A stretch of 31,537 nt of DNA from Saccoglossus kowalevskii. Lineage: Eukaryota > Hemichordata > Enteropneusta > Harrimaniidae. The notes under the pieces are model-generated. The model saw nothing but the letters and a program-made list of their open reading frames with translations. It did no database searches and was not told the DNA's origin. The stretch's first letter is position 1, and every line of letters begins with the position of its first letter. This document shows, piece after piece, positions 1 through 12,800 of this stretch. Location of the stretch: contig NW_003133847.1 of assembly GCF_000003605.2 (NCBI RefSeq), positions 109,814 through 141,350 on the forward strand, written 5' to 3'. Made by a program: the position numbers and the translations under genes.

Positions 1-3000
1 CGATTTCAGAACGCAGATTGTGGTGAAAAAGGATACCCATTCGGGTGACACATATGCGTATAGCTAATATCTGTGGGAAACTTGAACCCATATTGGTCCT
101 GGTTGTCGTCAGTGCGTATTTCCAGGACCATTCACAAACATGCGTTTTGGTTGAAATCAGCGCATGGTGGGAGGTGGGGTGATCTTCAACTATCCCGGAT
201 GATAAACGGGTACGTGAAAGGTTGCGTCGATATCATTTGTATCAATGATCGTCCGTCCATAACAACATTTTTAACAGATTCACTATATTCAAAATGACGA
301 ACGACTTCACAACCAAACACAAATACAAACATGACATTTTGCTGATATTCGATAGAAAGGAAATTTTATTTTTGTGAAGCACATTATCATTAATGTTACA
401 TCCCAAAACGATATGCTCTCAGAAAAAAGTTCCCCGGTTAAAACTAGAGAAATTTTAGTCTCTAAACGCATTTACTGGTTACACATTGAACCACAAAATA
501 CTATAACCGTTTTTTAAGTTATAAATTCCATTCCGACCGATTGCATCATTTGTCCTACAAATATTTGTTCGAGGGGGCGGTTGAGACGATGATATATAAT
601 ACTATATTTTATTATTTGACAATTATAGATCATGTGTACTGATATTTCAAACATCAATACAACGACTAATGTGAGAATTTACGTAATTGTGGAAAACTTT
701 GGGACGAGCTGTTAGTTTATTGTTAAACCGGTACGAATGAATTGTTTTGATATCATGGTTAGTAAAATGAATTTGCCTTCAAAAAAGGACACCCACAATT
801 ATGAAAAATCAGTGGTTTCACGGTGTTTGAAGGCAATGGCGAGGGCTTGGCGTATGATAGTGCATTTCTCATCACTTATGCATATCAGTGTGAAGACGCC
901 TGATTCCCATCCTGCACCCGACCCTGACTGTGGGCGAGAGGGGAAATATACATGTTCTTATTCAAAACAGATCATAGTAAAACGCGATGCATGTCCAATC
1001 ATTTTCCGGAGTTCTTTTCACATCAAGTGAGCCCGGCAAGTGAGCAACAATTTGAAACAAACGGGGAAAGTCGAATCACACTCGGATGTCAAATTCTCTT
1101 TTCTTTACGGAACCAGCAAAGTATCATATGTCTAAAATGAAACATTCTCTAACCTGGCAACAAGTTTACACGCATGACAACGAGCGGAGATTCCTTATAC
1201 ACGGATGCAGACACGGACGGATGGTAAATGGTTTGAAGGGGGCAAAGGGGATAGCTGGTACAGGTTACTGGAAATAAAAAGGCATTTTACGTTTTTACGG
1301 GAATTAAAACGAAAGTTCCATTTACAGTAAAAAAAAGAGGATTTTACACTTTAATATTTAATAATTTGTGTTTAAGAATCAAAATTGGAAATTGTGTAAG
1401 AATTACGACATTAATGTGGGAACTGCGTTATACGCCTGAACACTAAGATCTTTGTACAAATTACGGACGAATAAAATAACTGGTTACATTTTACACCTTG
1501 CCCATGTCTACGAAATTACGTTTGTCACTTATTTAAATTACATTATTACGAAAATAAAAAGAACTGATTACAGCTTACGAAAATACCCCTTGCCGACCCT
1601 CTGGTTTGGGTTTGAATCCAAAGTGAATCTGTAGCACTATTGAACACACACACAAAAGATATGGGTTATGGCAGGGATTCGACATGTACTACTGCAATAA
1701 AAAAAATACGAGACCATTCAACATAGCAGTAGTCTGAAGATAACCTTGGAGAAACTGTTATACCTTCCGCCCAGCGATTTATACACACAAACGCGTTGGA
1801 TGAATACAATGTATTTCCCTCTGAACTGGAAGAGCCGGCACGTTTATTATGTTTCTCTTATTAATAATCATACTTGTGTAGATTAGTACATACATTAGTA
1901 GATCATTAGTAATGGCATAACTTTATCGCAAATGCCTGTTTTTTATATTAGGGTTGAGTAAACTGGATATAGTTCTATGCAAAAAAATCTACGCAGAGAA
2001 AATTTGAAATTATGATAACAAAAAACACACACATTGAATAGAGCAAAGCTAATACAATGTTTAGCATGATCAACGTACAAAATAATATACCTTAAAACTT
2101 TTAAGTGAATGACAACAATGATCCGTATAGTTAGTTTTATATAATGGTCAACGCCGTTAATAATATATGACTCTACTTTATTTGTAAATCCATTAGAACT
2201 GTAACCAGACAATGGGTGCGTGGTGTCAGATGCACACAGTAATATGTGCGTGAGTAAGTAATAATCAACTATTTCAATCAAATGAAAATATGTCTGTACT
2301 TATAACCTTTTTTTGCAGTGAAAACCACCGAGATTTCTCTGGATGTTGTCAGAAGATCAGAACAACTGAGTACCTACTTTATTTTTATTACTCGACAATA
2401 TTTTGAAACAAAGTAATCAACCCGTTGTTTTAATCTTACAATACCCAATCCCATTTTTTCTCTGCGCGAACGTGAGAGAAAACACAACATCTCTAAGTTT
2501 ATTTTTCTCAGTACTAGTAATTTATATACTTAGTTAGTTTTTCCACCTCAGCTTGAGTCTATATTGAAGTCCAATTGAGGGTATATTATATAAGTCATTG
2601 AGTCAGTTGTTGGATTTCCTACAAATTTGTTCCGCATTTCTAAAATAAAATGTCCGGTATATCGACTGGATATGTTACAGAAGAAACATGCATTAAACTC
2701 TGAGCTTGTTTGTTACACGCCGCATTCTTCACGGTGATTGGCGTGTTGACCGAGAAAACACTTTCAACCGCGTTTCGACTTTATATGCCCAGTCGCTTAA
2801 CCACTCTCCGATATGTACCTGTATTTCATTGCAAATATCCCGTGTTGTCAGTGAAGGGCAGTGGTCGACGTACACACTATTTTACGTGCGCTGTAAACGT
2901 AGTATGGAACCCACATCACACGACTCGGCGCAACGACCATCGCATTTTATAAAGCGCACATTTATTTTTTGGAGAAAATAGAATCGTCACAGAAAACTAA

Positions 3001-3180
3001 AAACTGACAAGCAGTTATGCGGCTAAAAAAATATCATAATTAGTACAGGCAGTTTTGTTTCTAGCCATATTTCGGAGTTGGTGCCCCCATGAATGAGTTC
3101 CCGCCCAATATTTGTCTTGAAAGATCGCGTGAACATGGTTTATATATGTATTTGTCTATCATTACCATCTAAGAATAAGC
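1..3180. other. Upstream intergenic sequence, no supported gene
   Basis: AT-rich sequence with only short open frames (all under about 115 codons). Their translations show no recognisable domain, and no splice-bounded coding stretch stands out. I saw no RNA gene, CRISPR-like array or clear inverted-repeat element here. Distal regulatory sequence or the end of a neighbouring gene cannot be excluded. Confidence 0.5.
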
Positions 3181-3184
3181 TCAT

Positions 3185-3191
3185 TGATTGG
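3185..3191 (-). promoter_or_regulatory. Candidate CCAAT (NF-Y) site upstream of the desaturase
   Basis: TGATTGG, the reverse complement of CCAATCA, about 275 bp upstream of the TATA-like element. NF-Y sites are known in vertebrate FADS2 promoters beside SREBP sites. No clear SREBP site was seen here. The same heptamer is common in repeats across the window, so chance is a real alternative. Confidence 0.25.
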
Positions 3192-3324
3192 CCCAGATAG
3201 TGGTACGACTCAGAGTACTTATTCATAGGCGGGAACCTGAATATTTAGTAACCTCCCAGGGAGTGAAATTTAAGATGCATGGATATTCATGATCAGGGGC
3301 ACACGTATTGAATGGAGTGCAACT

Positions 3325-3337
3325 TGGGCAAAGTCCG
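3325..3337 (+). promoter_or_regulatory. Candidate HNF4/DR1-type nuclear receptor site
   Basis: TGGGCAAAGTCCG resembles the HNF4 core CAAAGTCCA, with one mismatch in its last base. It lies about 300 bp upstream of the ATG. HNF4 is reported to drive desaturase promoters in fish; a role here is inference from a single motif. Confidence 0.25.
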
Positions 3338-3461
3338 GGAACGGGACGTATGTACGGTGAAGTTACCGTCGCTCGATACCGGTCTGATGATCCACTCGTG
3401 GTAACTGTCACGGATTACAAAATTCGGCTCAAAAAGAAGTCAATTGTAGTTCACCGAAGGC

Positions 3462-3470
3462 ATATATATT
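3462..3470 (+). promoter_or_regulatory. TATA-like element of the desaturase promoter
   Basis: ATATATATT about 165 bp upstream of the ATG, in the CpG-richer stretch of about 3340-3830. If used, transcription would begin near 3495 and give a 5' UTR of roughly 140 nt with no intron. No transcript evidence is available. Confidence 0.35.
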
Positions 3471-3494
3471 AACGTGCACAGCTGGACCATAACC

Positions 3495-3633
3495 CCGAAA
3501 CACGTTCAGACAGAGTTCCCCGTGACACACCCGCTCATTGTCATCCGGGATTGTCATTCTGAGGGTTTCCATCGCTGCAAACAGACAAGCCGGTAGACAC
3601 TTCTCGAATTGTGCTCCTATCAATCCGATCAAC
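3495..3633 (+). other. Likely 5' UTR of the desaturase
   Basis: Sequence between the inferred start of transcription and the ATG. It contains an in-frame TGA (3523-3525) and is richer in CpG than the introns. The 5' boundary is inferred only from the TATA-like element, and an upstream non-coding exon is possible. Confidence 0.35.
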
Positions 3634-3828
3634 ATGGGAAAAGGAGGCGACAAAGCCGGGAACGCCGATATTCAGAAGACTTACACGTGGGACGAAATTC
3701 GCAAACACCACAGTCGCGATGACCAATGGATCGTTATCGAAGGGGAAGTTTTTGACGTTTCTCGCTGGAGTAGGATACATCCAGGCGGCAGTAAGGTTAT
3801 CAGTCACTATGCTGGGCAAGATGCATCG
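3634..3828 (+). CDS. Desaturase coding exon 1 (cytochrome b5 core, HPGG)
   Basis: Encodes residues 1-65. The ATG at 3634 has a good animal context (A at -3, G at +4) and is the first in-frame ATG after a TGA at 3523-3525. Reading runs open further upstream, but only from non-ATG codons. HPGG sits at residues 49-52. The exon ends in GQDAS followed by the donor gtaaat, a phase-0 intron. The same frame reads nine codons into the intron before a stop, so splicing is needed to complete the b5 domain. Confidence 0.93.
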
Positions 3829-6800
3829 GTAAATCTATATTTTTTGGTTCTCTAATATATATATCATGTGTTACTAATCTTAGTTTATGTCGAATCGTCC
3901 CACGCTTCCATCGCAGATCACAGACGCCTGAAACAACCATAGTTACCGGTACCGTGGAGCTCCATGCCGGTACTCACCGCGTCGATATATTAACAGTTAT
4001 GTCGTATATGATAAGCATGCCGATTGACTGTGACTATTAACTAAAAGTTTTGTTCAAACCCATATGCTGGTTTGAATATAAAACTATGTATATTTAAAAC
4101 TACTGTAAATTTTAATCAGAATCACCAAAAGTTTCTTGACCTGTCCTTACTACGAGCGCTATCTTTTATAAGTTCATAGTAGTTCACTCTTTTAATAGAC
4201 TGGCCCAATTTACACAATGGTTGGTAGTTTCCTTAGCTACGTGCAGTGTTCTATTTCACGTAGAAGCGTAAAGGGTCGGACCAATTAGAAATGGGGGGGG
4301 GCAGCATAGTAAGATTTCCTTTAATGTAGAAACCAATGACAGAATGTTACTATTAACAAAAAATGTAGTTTCCTCTTTCTTTTTTCGTGTTACTGTAAAA
4401 TATTTTCGCTGGGAATTAATTTTCACTATTTTCACTGTAAGAATGATTCAGCGAAAATAAAATCCAGTGAATATACCTTTTTTTCTATATTTTACATTCA
4501 ACTCGTCAAAAATCAGTGAAAATAAATTCCATACAAACCACCCAAAAAGTCTTTCCAGTGAAAATTAATTCCAGCTAAAATAAAGTTTTTACAGTATTTT
4601 ATGAAATAGACAGTTATGAGTATTTTTAATTTAGTGTATTGATTACATTCATTTGAGATAATCCAAGAATGTTGTTAGCTGTAAATATTTAAATTCAATT
4701 CAAACGAGGGGATGAAATTATATGTTGCGTTCACGCACAGCTCCTTAGCACGGGCTAAGAGGTCAAATTCCTTAGCCCGTGCTAAGAAAACGTGCGTGAA
4801 CGCTTAGCACAGGCTAAGGAATGCTAAGTACGGGTTAAATCTGATCCGAATTTAAGACGCAGTCTAGACCTTAGCACGGGCTAACGAAGTATGCGCGAAC
4901 GCTTAGCCCAGGGCTAAGCGCCCTCTGCGGCGACCTTTGGGTGTGAAAATTGTCCCATGTTCAGATAATGACACTATTCCACCAGTCATTACTCCGCGCT
5001 TGCTTCCACACTAATCGAGTCACTGTAGTAGAGCGTACAGCAGCTCCAATCGTAGACAAAATAAATTTGGTTCGCTGTCTACGACATGCATTAATAAAAC
5101 TCTGTATTCTGTTACGCCCGTTGTATTCTGTTTATGTGCATCCAAATAAGTTTGGTCCGTCTTCTCTCTCATTCCTGTGCACGCCGCTTCAAAATTAGCA
5201 CGAAACATGCCAGCAGCAGAAATAGAACCTTGCGCGTGTCATCCATTTTTCGTTCATAAATAGCGGCTTACCAAAGGTCACCGACTAATGGCACCCCTTA
5301 GCCCGTGCTAACGGCTGGCCCTCCCTGTGCGTGGACGCAATTGGGTCTAGCCGAAATGCAAATATGCTAGATAAGCCTAAATCAGCTTAAATCTTAGCCC
5401 GTACTTCATGTAACGTGAACACAACTATAGTCATTCACCTGTCCTAATTAAAAAACAAACAAAAGAAAACATTTGTAGAGTTCAAGGTCGAAATTTGCAT
5501 ATGTGTGCTTCCCAAAACTTTTCTAAAGAACTATGAGAGCAGTAATCCGGTATTTGACACATCTATACAGATAGTCAAATGAAATATGTTCATGCTCTGA
5601 CATGTACATCACAAGCGCTAACACATAATACTTTATTTTGACTTTTTTTAACAGATATATTCATTAAAGGGATACCGTTTGGTGCACCATCAAAACAACA
5701 TTTTTATGTTTTTGTTTCTTCAGGTTTTTATTTGAGTACAAAAAAAATATTTACATGATTTTGAAGATATCTCTTGCACTTCCAAAAATTTTATTAAATG
5801 CTATAATGGTTAAATGTTTACTGTAGGGTCTATAAACAGATTTAATTTTGCAAGAGGATATATTTTCTTGAATTTTATAAGTTGTGGGAAAAAATTAAAA
5901 TTTTGCAGCATTGAGATTCCAGAGAGAATGGAGAATATCTAGGGCTAAAGTTTTCCTATTTTTTATTTTATTTTATTTATTTTTTATCATTATATATATA
6001 TATTGTGTAAATCAATGCTTTGATTTGTGATTTAGTTAAAGCGTGGTGGTCGCCGCGAATTTTATGTAAACAATGTATTTTACACACGTTGTATACGTCG
6101 CTATGAGTCCCATATCGAACAGATCGCGGCACGACTGTCGCCTAAATAACCTACTATTCATGTAAAAAGCATATGATAATCAAATCCTATCATGCATCTC
6201 TAAAAATATGAAATTGAAATATATTTTGGGTTGAAATGGACAATATGGATAACTTTGAGAACTAAATCAAAATAACTTCAAATATTATTTTCATAGTAGA
6301 TGTCTATCTATACATACAGATATATGATTAACCTGAACTAAATATTTGTTCAAATTAAATTTTATCTACTGTGGAATACTTTATTTTCGCTAGAATTAAT
6401 TTTCGCTGAAAAGGCTTTTTGGGCGTTTTGTATGGAATTTATTTTCACTGATTTTGGATGAGTATTATGTGAAATATAGGGGAAAAAAAAGTATATTCGC
6501 TAGATTTTATTTTCACGGCATCATCCCTTCAACGAAAATAGCGAAAATAAAATCCAAGCAAAAATAAAGTATTCTACAGTATCATGTATGCAAATGTGCA
6601 TGTATTTGTTGAATGATTCAATTCAAGATAAGTAAATAACAACCATTTTAATGTTAAAAATTCATCGACATCAAGCATTTCTGCCATTTCAGAACCAAAT
6701 CTTGGATGTGTGTGTAAAAAAAAATTTCAAACCTAGTACATACTGAACATTATGGGACCTTGATAAACATAATTTTGTTTTTCTGATCAAATTCGTAATG

Positions 6801-9800
6801 GCCGACTGGTGGCCATTTTGTTTTAAATAATTGTTTATTCTGAGGCCATAAGTTTGACATTCCATGACTGTTTATGTTCAAACTTTATATATTTTTTAAA
6901 CTTGATACCTCACAGAGACTATGTAATGCAATTACTTGTTGTTAAAGAATTATCATAATTTTATTTAGTGAAGACTTGTTACTATGAGTGAACAGGTAAA
7001 CTATTAATGAGGTTTTATAATCACAGCAAATGCGACTCCATCGCATCAGCCAGAGAATGGATTTGTTGTTCACACATGTCAAAGCCTCTGCTTTGTACAC
7101 ATAGCGACTGTGTTTATGTAGCTTGGAGAGTGGTTTTTCTAGCATCAATTTGGCAGGTCGATGCTCTTTGAATGATTGTGAATCAAAAAGGTAGATTACT
7201 GGAAAGTTATGGTAACAGTATATCTTTTTAAAACTCTCAGTCTAGTATGAACAAACTTTGCTATCCCCCCCCCCCCTTCCTTGGATGATTCGGATTTGGT
7301 CTATCCCTAAACAGTATGTAATTTATGCCATCCACTCCATGAAATGGCTTGTACATAAAATGCCTGCCACACCCACCTGCTTTCAGCACACACAAACCCA
7401 CCATACAATCATTTGAATGCAAATTGTAACTTTTGTCTGTCTTTCACAAAATAAACTTATGAGTGTTTAAAAAATTTGAAAAGAGACCTGTAGTGAATTA
7501 CGTCCGTTTGCGATATCACTTCCCTTACGATGCAATTACAAAACTAAAATTGGCATAATTGAAACTATATTGACAACACATGCATTTGAGTCAAGATATA
7601 TACAAGGCAGAATTTGATTCGCTAAAAAAAACTGCCAACAAACAAGCTGCTCTGTGATTGGTCAGAATGTTAGGTGTCAGGTATGGGTAGCCAATCAGGA
7701 ACAATCTTGTGAGTAGCTTTGCATTGACTCGTCACATGTGACATTGGAAAATTGACCAATGATGCATGGATTGGATATTTGAACAGAACCACCTGTTGAC
7801 ATAGTTGACCAATCAGGCATGGGTTTGGATGGATGGCAACTCACTGTATGTTTATTCACATGAAGAATATGCTAATCATTAAGTTTTATAGAACTTTTGA
7901 GAACAAATTTAAATCAATTAAAAAATTCAGAAAGTTGCAACATGTACTGCACCTAACTTTTCGAATCACCATCTTAGAAATAATAATCCAATCCAGAATT
8001 GGGCTTGATTACAGTAGTTCATACAAAGTGAACAAATTTTTGTTAAAACAAAATAATCTTGAAAATATTTTTTATGACATGTGAAAAATATTTCATGTTT
8101 AATTTTTTAGGGGAAAATCCAACATTTGTTAATTTCCAAAAACAAAATATTCAATATACTTTGTGCACAAATATTATCTGGATTGGTCCAGGTTGTCATT
8201 TTTTTTATTAATCGATATATATATGATTCAAAGTACATAGTTGTACGTGTAATTTACTGTATAGTCAATGGAAGTTCATTGAACTTTGACCCCCTTGACT
8301 GGTATTGAAAACTTGATGTCTTTACATAACTTTAATAGCATATTGATACATTGTTATAAGTGCATACCACTACACTTGAATAAATCAGAACAAAATAAAT
8401 CAAAACGCAAATTTTTCCAATTTTGAACCCAAAGCACATGTAAGAAATGTTTGCTTAGGAGATATAGTTAAAACAACTTTGTACAAACATAAATCTTTTA
8501 GGCTTATCGCGTCTCTTTAACCTTTTCACCACCAGTTTCCTCTTTTAATCACAAATTCACAAAATAGTCCAGTTTATAGTCTGCATTCTTTTCAGAAGAT
8601 TGGGACAAAGTAGCAAATTTTGGGTAAAAACTGAGAATTGACGCAAATTTTGTCTGTTAGCTCCCAAAATTAGGTTTCATTTCCAAAAATATTGAAGAAT
8701 ATGAGAAAAAAGTGCAGAAAATTAATGGTTATTTAATGGTTAGTACCCCAGTGTTATTAGACAATTTTAAGCACTGTAACAGTTAGCTCAATTCTTTAGT
8801 TTTATTTCTATTTGGAATAATTTTTCACACATTTCATCTCATTAATGACTAATTAACAAATATCTGAATGCCATAATTGTTTCTGCTAAAATTTTGGTAC
8901 AATATTTTTGACAAATTTTTTTTTTTAATTTTTCTGTAACTTCTTGGTTAATTTTAACTAAAAATATTACTGCTGAAAAGTGATGAAAATATGATTTATA
9001 TTATGAGTTTAATTTTTCTGTATATGTCTGTTGTTTTTGTTTTTTTAATTGACTTTACATTGTTCCATATCATGTACTTGAATGATAAAAAAATATTACA
9101 TCACTCCTTTGACACGGTGATTATACTGGTACGTGTGGAATCAGGTGTGCAAAAATGCAGTGATCATTTTTTTTGCACATGTAAGATCAAAGTTCGTTTC
9201 TATGCAGGCAGAATTGTTGCTAAGGCGTTTTTTAACTCATAACAATAGATACTTTGCACAGTAAAGTTACAGAGTTAAATATTGTTGAACAAGTCATTTT
9301 CAATGACATAGTCCCTGTCTGTTAGATATATATACATTGTATGACCTATTGTGTGATGTATGTGTTAAGTTTGAACTTGATTGGTTCAGGCATGTATGAG
9401 TTGTAGAAGCATCACCAAACAAGATGACCACCAATCAACCATTTTGGATTTTCTTGGGTGACAAAAATGCATGTGTCTTGTCCAATATGCTGTCTGATGT
9501 ATGTGTGTGGTTTGAATTTCATTGGTCCAGGTATGTTGAATATATGTATATGGATCAGGGAATTCCTTTTTTGAAATAAAATGGCCACCAGTTGACCATT
9601 TTGAACTCAATTAGAAAAATATAATGGAGTGCATCAAGATCACATTATATTCATTGTATGTACCATGTGATTGAACACAATCCGTCCATACGGATATCTA
9701 TTGTTGTCCATACGTCCATATGGTGTTCATGTCAGTTTCTCTGGAATGCAATGACTGTTACAGTTTTGTCTTAGCACAAGCATAGTATAACAAGAGATAC

Positions 9801-12800
9801 ATCAGCAACACATTTTTTTTGAGCCAATTAAAATTCACTAGTAGATAGTGTAGTCATCATGCCGCGCATGTGCGACATTTGTGTTGATAAACATTGATTT
9901 TCCCACAATCCAATGCACTCTTCTAATGCAAGTATGAAGTTTGATCTGGGTGCGACTTGCACAGCTGTTGACTCATTTTGATGTCCTCTAATCACCTAAA
10001 AATATCTAATTAAAGCTTGGTAACGTCTCAGTTTGATCTGCACAACAGCCAAAGTCGCCATCTTCGTTTATATGTGACCCATATATCTCACGCATGCATG
10101 GCGTGATGACTACCACTCTCTAAAACTTGTTCATTTTGAATTGAAAACAAGTTTAGGCATTACAGTCATTACGCCATGTCCTGTTCGATATGGGACTCAT
10201 AGCAGCGTATACAACATGTGTAAAATACATTGTTTATTTACATGAAATTTGAACACATGCTAAAGCATCTGTACTGTATTAAGGTCTCTTGTCAACGTGC
10301 TAGTGTAACTCATATCATTATATTTTTGGGGGATTTTGTTTAAAAGGGAAGTGTACCACGTATGGAATTTGGAACTTAAATATGGCTTAATGTCATCTAT
10401 ACATTATGCAAATACAGTTGTGAAAATTCATCATAAGTTGTTTCACTGATGTATGGTGATCTTAAGAAAACCAGGAAGTACTATATTTATTATGCAACCA
10501 TATATTATTTTTATGTAATAGTATATTGACCACGAACTTTCCATTACTTTTGCATATTATTTTTATATTGGCAAGGCTTTGTTAATTTTTCTATGTTTTT
10601 TTTTCTTCCCAATTTAGAACGTCTTTGGAGCATTTCATAAGCTTTGTTAATTTATCTATGTTTTTTTTTCTTCCCAATTTAGAACGTCTTTGGAGCATTT
10701 CATAAGCCACAAGACTTGCAGAAAGTTCGGAAATATATGAAGCCAATTCTTATTGGTCGAGTGGCGCCGGATCAGATGAATATTGCAGATATCGACAAAG
10801 ATTTTAAAGAACTTAAACAGCGTGCAGTGAAAATGGTAACAATTGACTTGCATCATTATTTGTAGCGTTTCGGTCGATAAACAACTTTGAGGATTTTAAC
10901 TATTTTGGGTTCCTAGTATGTTGTGATAGTCATTAAACTGTTTAATTTTTGTCGCTATCAATTTTGAAGTTCAAGACTTCCAGGGCATGAAATTTTGTGA
11001 AAATAACTAGAGCTCACTGTCATTCCTTCCCAATGAAATGTGACAAAAGTGTTTTTTTTCCAACTTGCAACATTTACAAAAACTTTCTCTCACATATTTT
11101 CACTGAATTATAATTATTCATGAATTAAAAACATAAGCCTGCACAAAAAACCGAAATCATTCCATTGAAGGGAGTTTGTTGTGCAGGCATGTCTCGTGGA
11201 CATTAACAATCAGCCAAATCTTTACGAAAATTTTTCAAGATTTACGATGTCAAATCTAAAATTTACTTGGATATTTGAAAGATAATATTTGTGATTATTG
11301 CATGTTTCTTTACAAACGAGACAACTGAAAGTATGATATACTAAGACAAAAATAATATTACCTGCATGTCAAGTATCTATTAATCTGCCCTAGCTGTTGA
11401 CTCCCTTTTATTGAACCCACTCCCCTATCAAAAATAATGGAAGCTCCCAAATTTGTTTTTTAATAAATTTTCAATGCCTTCTTTTTAGCTTGACTAATTT
11501 TTTTTTTTCTTTTACAGAATTTATTCAAGCCCAGTTACTTTTTCTTCTTCATGCAGTTTGCGATGATCATGGCACTCCAGACCATAGCGTATCTTAATTT
11601 CATTTACAATGGAGTTCACTGGTATACGTTTATTGTAACGACTCTTCTCTGGGGAACAGCGCAGGTATGTGTTTATAGCGCCTTCACTCATATAATTTAA
11701 ACTGCAAATGATTAAGCCTAAACAAAATTCACTTATTTTATCTTTTGTTGATGAATTATTTAAATCTGCAACATTTTTGCGCCTGTCAGCATTTTAGCAA
11801 CAACAAAAATATTTCTTCATTTTTGAAAAACATTTTGACCAGAACAATGTTTTTATTTTTAAATTATCTTAAAAATTGTGCTTTGATTTAGATTTTTTTA
11901 TGATTTTTTTATTTTTTTTTATTTATATAAGCGCACATACACTACTAATATAGCAAATACTGAATTAAAAAAACACCAATAAAGTTGCGGGTTTATTTTG
12001 TGAAAGATGACTTCGAAGCTCAAAGCTTTAAAGGGCGGTGGTTGTCACGTCATGCCCTGTTCGATATGGGACTCATAGCATCGTATACAACACATGTTAA
12101 ATATATTGTTTGTTTACATGAAATTAGAACTTGTGTTGCATGACAACCACTGTCCTTCAAACCAACTTTATATAAAGTGTGAAATAAAATTACCTCTGTT
12201 CTTTAAATTTTAGGCTCAAGGTGGTTGGTTACAGCATGACTTCGGTCACATTTCGGTATTCGATAATACGAATTTGAATCGCTGGGTACAACGCATTTTT
12301 ACAGGAGCATTCAAGGTAAGTCTTATAAACTGATTCTTCCAATATTTTCTGGAATTGTTGATCTGTATGTCATCGGCTGATTGGTCAGTTTAGGTGACCT
12401 ATCAGTTCACGCTGGTTGTCTGCTAGCCTGACAAGTTTGTGTGAGTTGCGCCCTCTGCAGTGCTTCAAACCCAACACATGCCTGACAGAACGATGTAGTT
12501 TTTCACTTCCCCCGACGATTTGTTGTTGGTACCAATCAAATTGCAGGAACGTCAGATAGTGACAGCTATTAAAGTGTAACCATTCACGGCAGAGTTTATT
12601 ACTGCCCAATGTTTATCATCATGTGAAAACAGTCTGATTTTTGCCGACAATGCAAACACGGCTTTGTTACCATGGCCACCAAAATGAATATTCACTGAAA
12701 CTAATTGCAAGAAGGCGTGAACTTTGCGAATTCGCAGTATTGATCTTGCCAACGAGACATATACTATTCTGTCAGGCGTTAGTGAGGTCTGAAGCCGTTC

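Larger units (their letters stand above)
3829..10682 (+). other. Desaturase intron 1 (6.85 kb), repeat-rich, no gene
   Basis: A long first intron between the b5 exon and exon 2. It holds two copies of the 210-bp CTGTA element (4391-4597, 6367-6581), a palindrome-rich foldback element (4724-5425), two copies of the 'TTCGATATGGGACTCAT' element, a CCAAT-rich stretch (7655-7815), a degenerate two-unit repeat (9343-9612), a decayed AACCTTTT element (about 8519-8740), and poly-C and TA/TTTTA low-complexity tracts. Open frames inside are short and unrecognised. Conserved enhancers, expected in a long first intron, cannot be judged without a second genome. Confidence 0.8.

Noticed and set aside
1-3400. 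Upstream open frames (for example 737-1030, 1943-2281, 2706-2981)
   Set aside because: Short, without recognisable motifs, start context or splice pattern.
3538-3633. N-terminal extension of the desaturase by 32 codons
   Set aside because: The extension starts at TTG, not ATG. The first in-frame ATG is 3634, with good context and the expected family length.
3429-3819. Minus-strand frames opposite exon 1
   Set aside because: Shadows of the coding exon and promoter with no domain or splice support.
10618-10640. Upstream copy of the exon 2 start as the real exon
   Set aside because: It reads into TAA after ten codons and shifts the frame by 65 nt; the downstream copy keeps the full frame.
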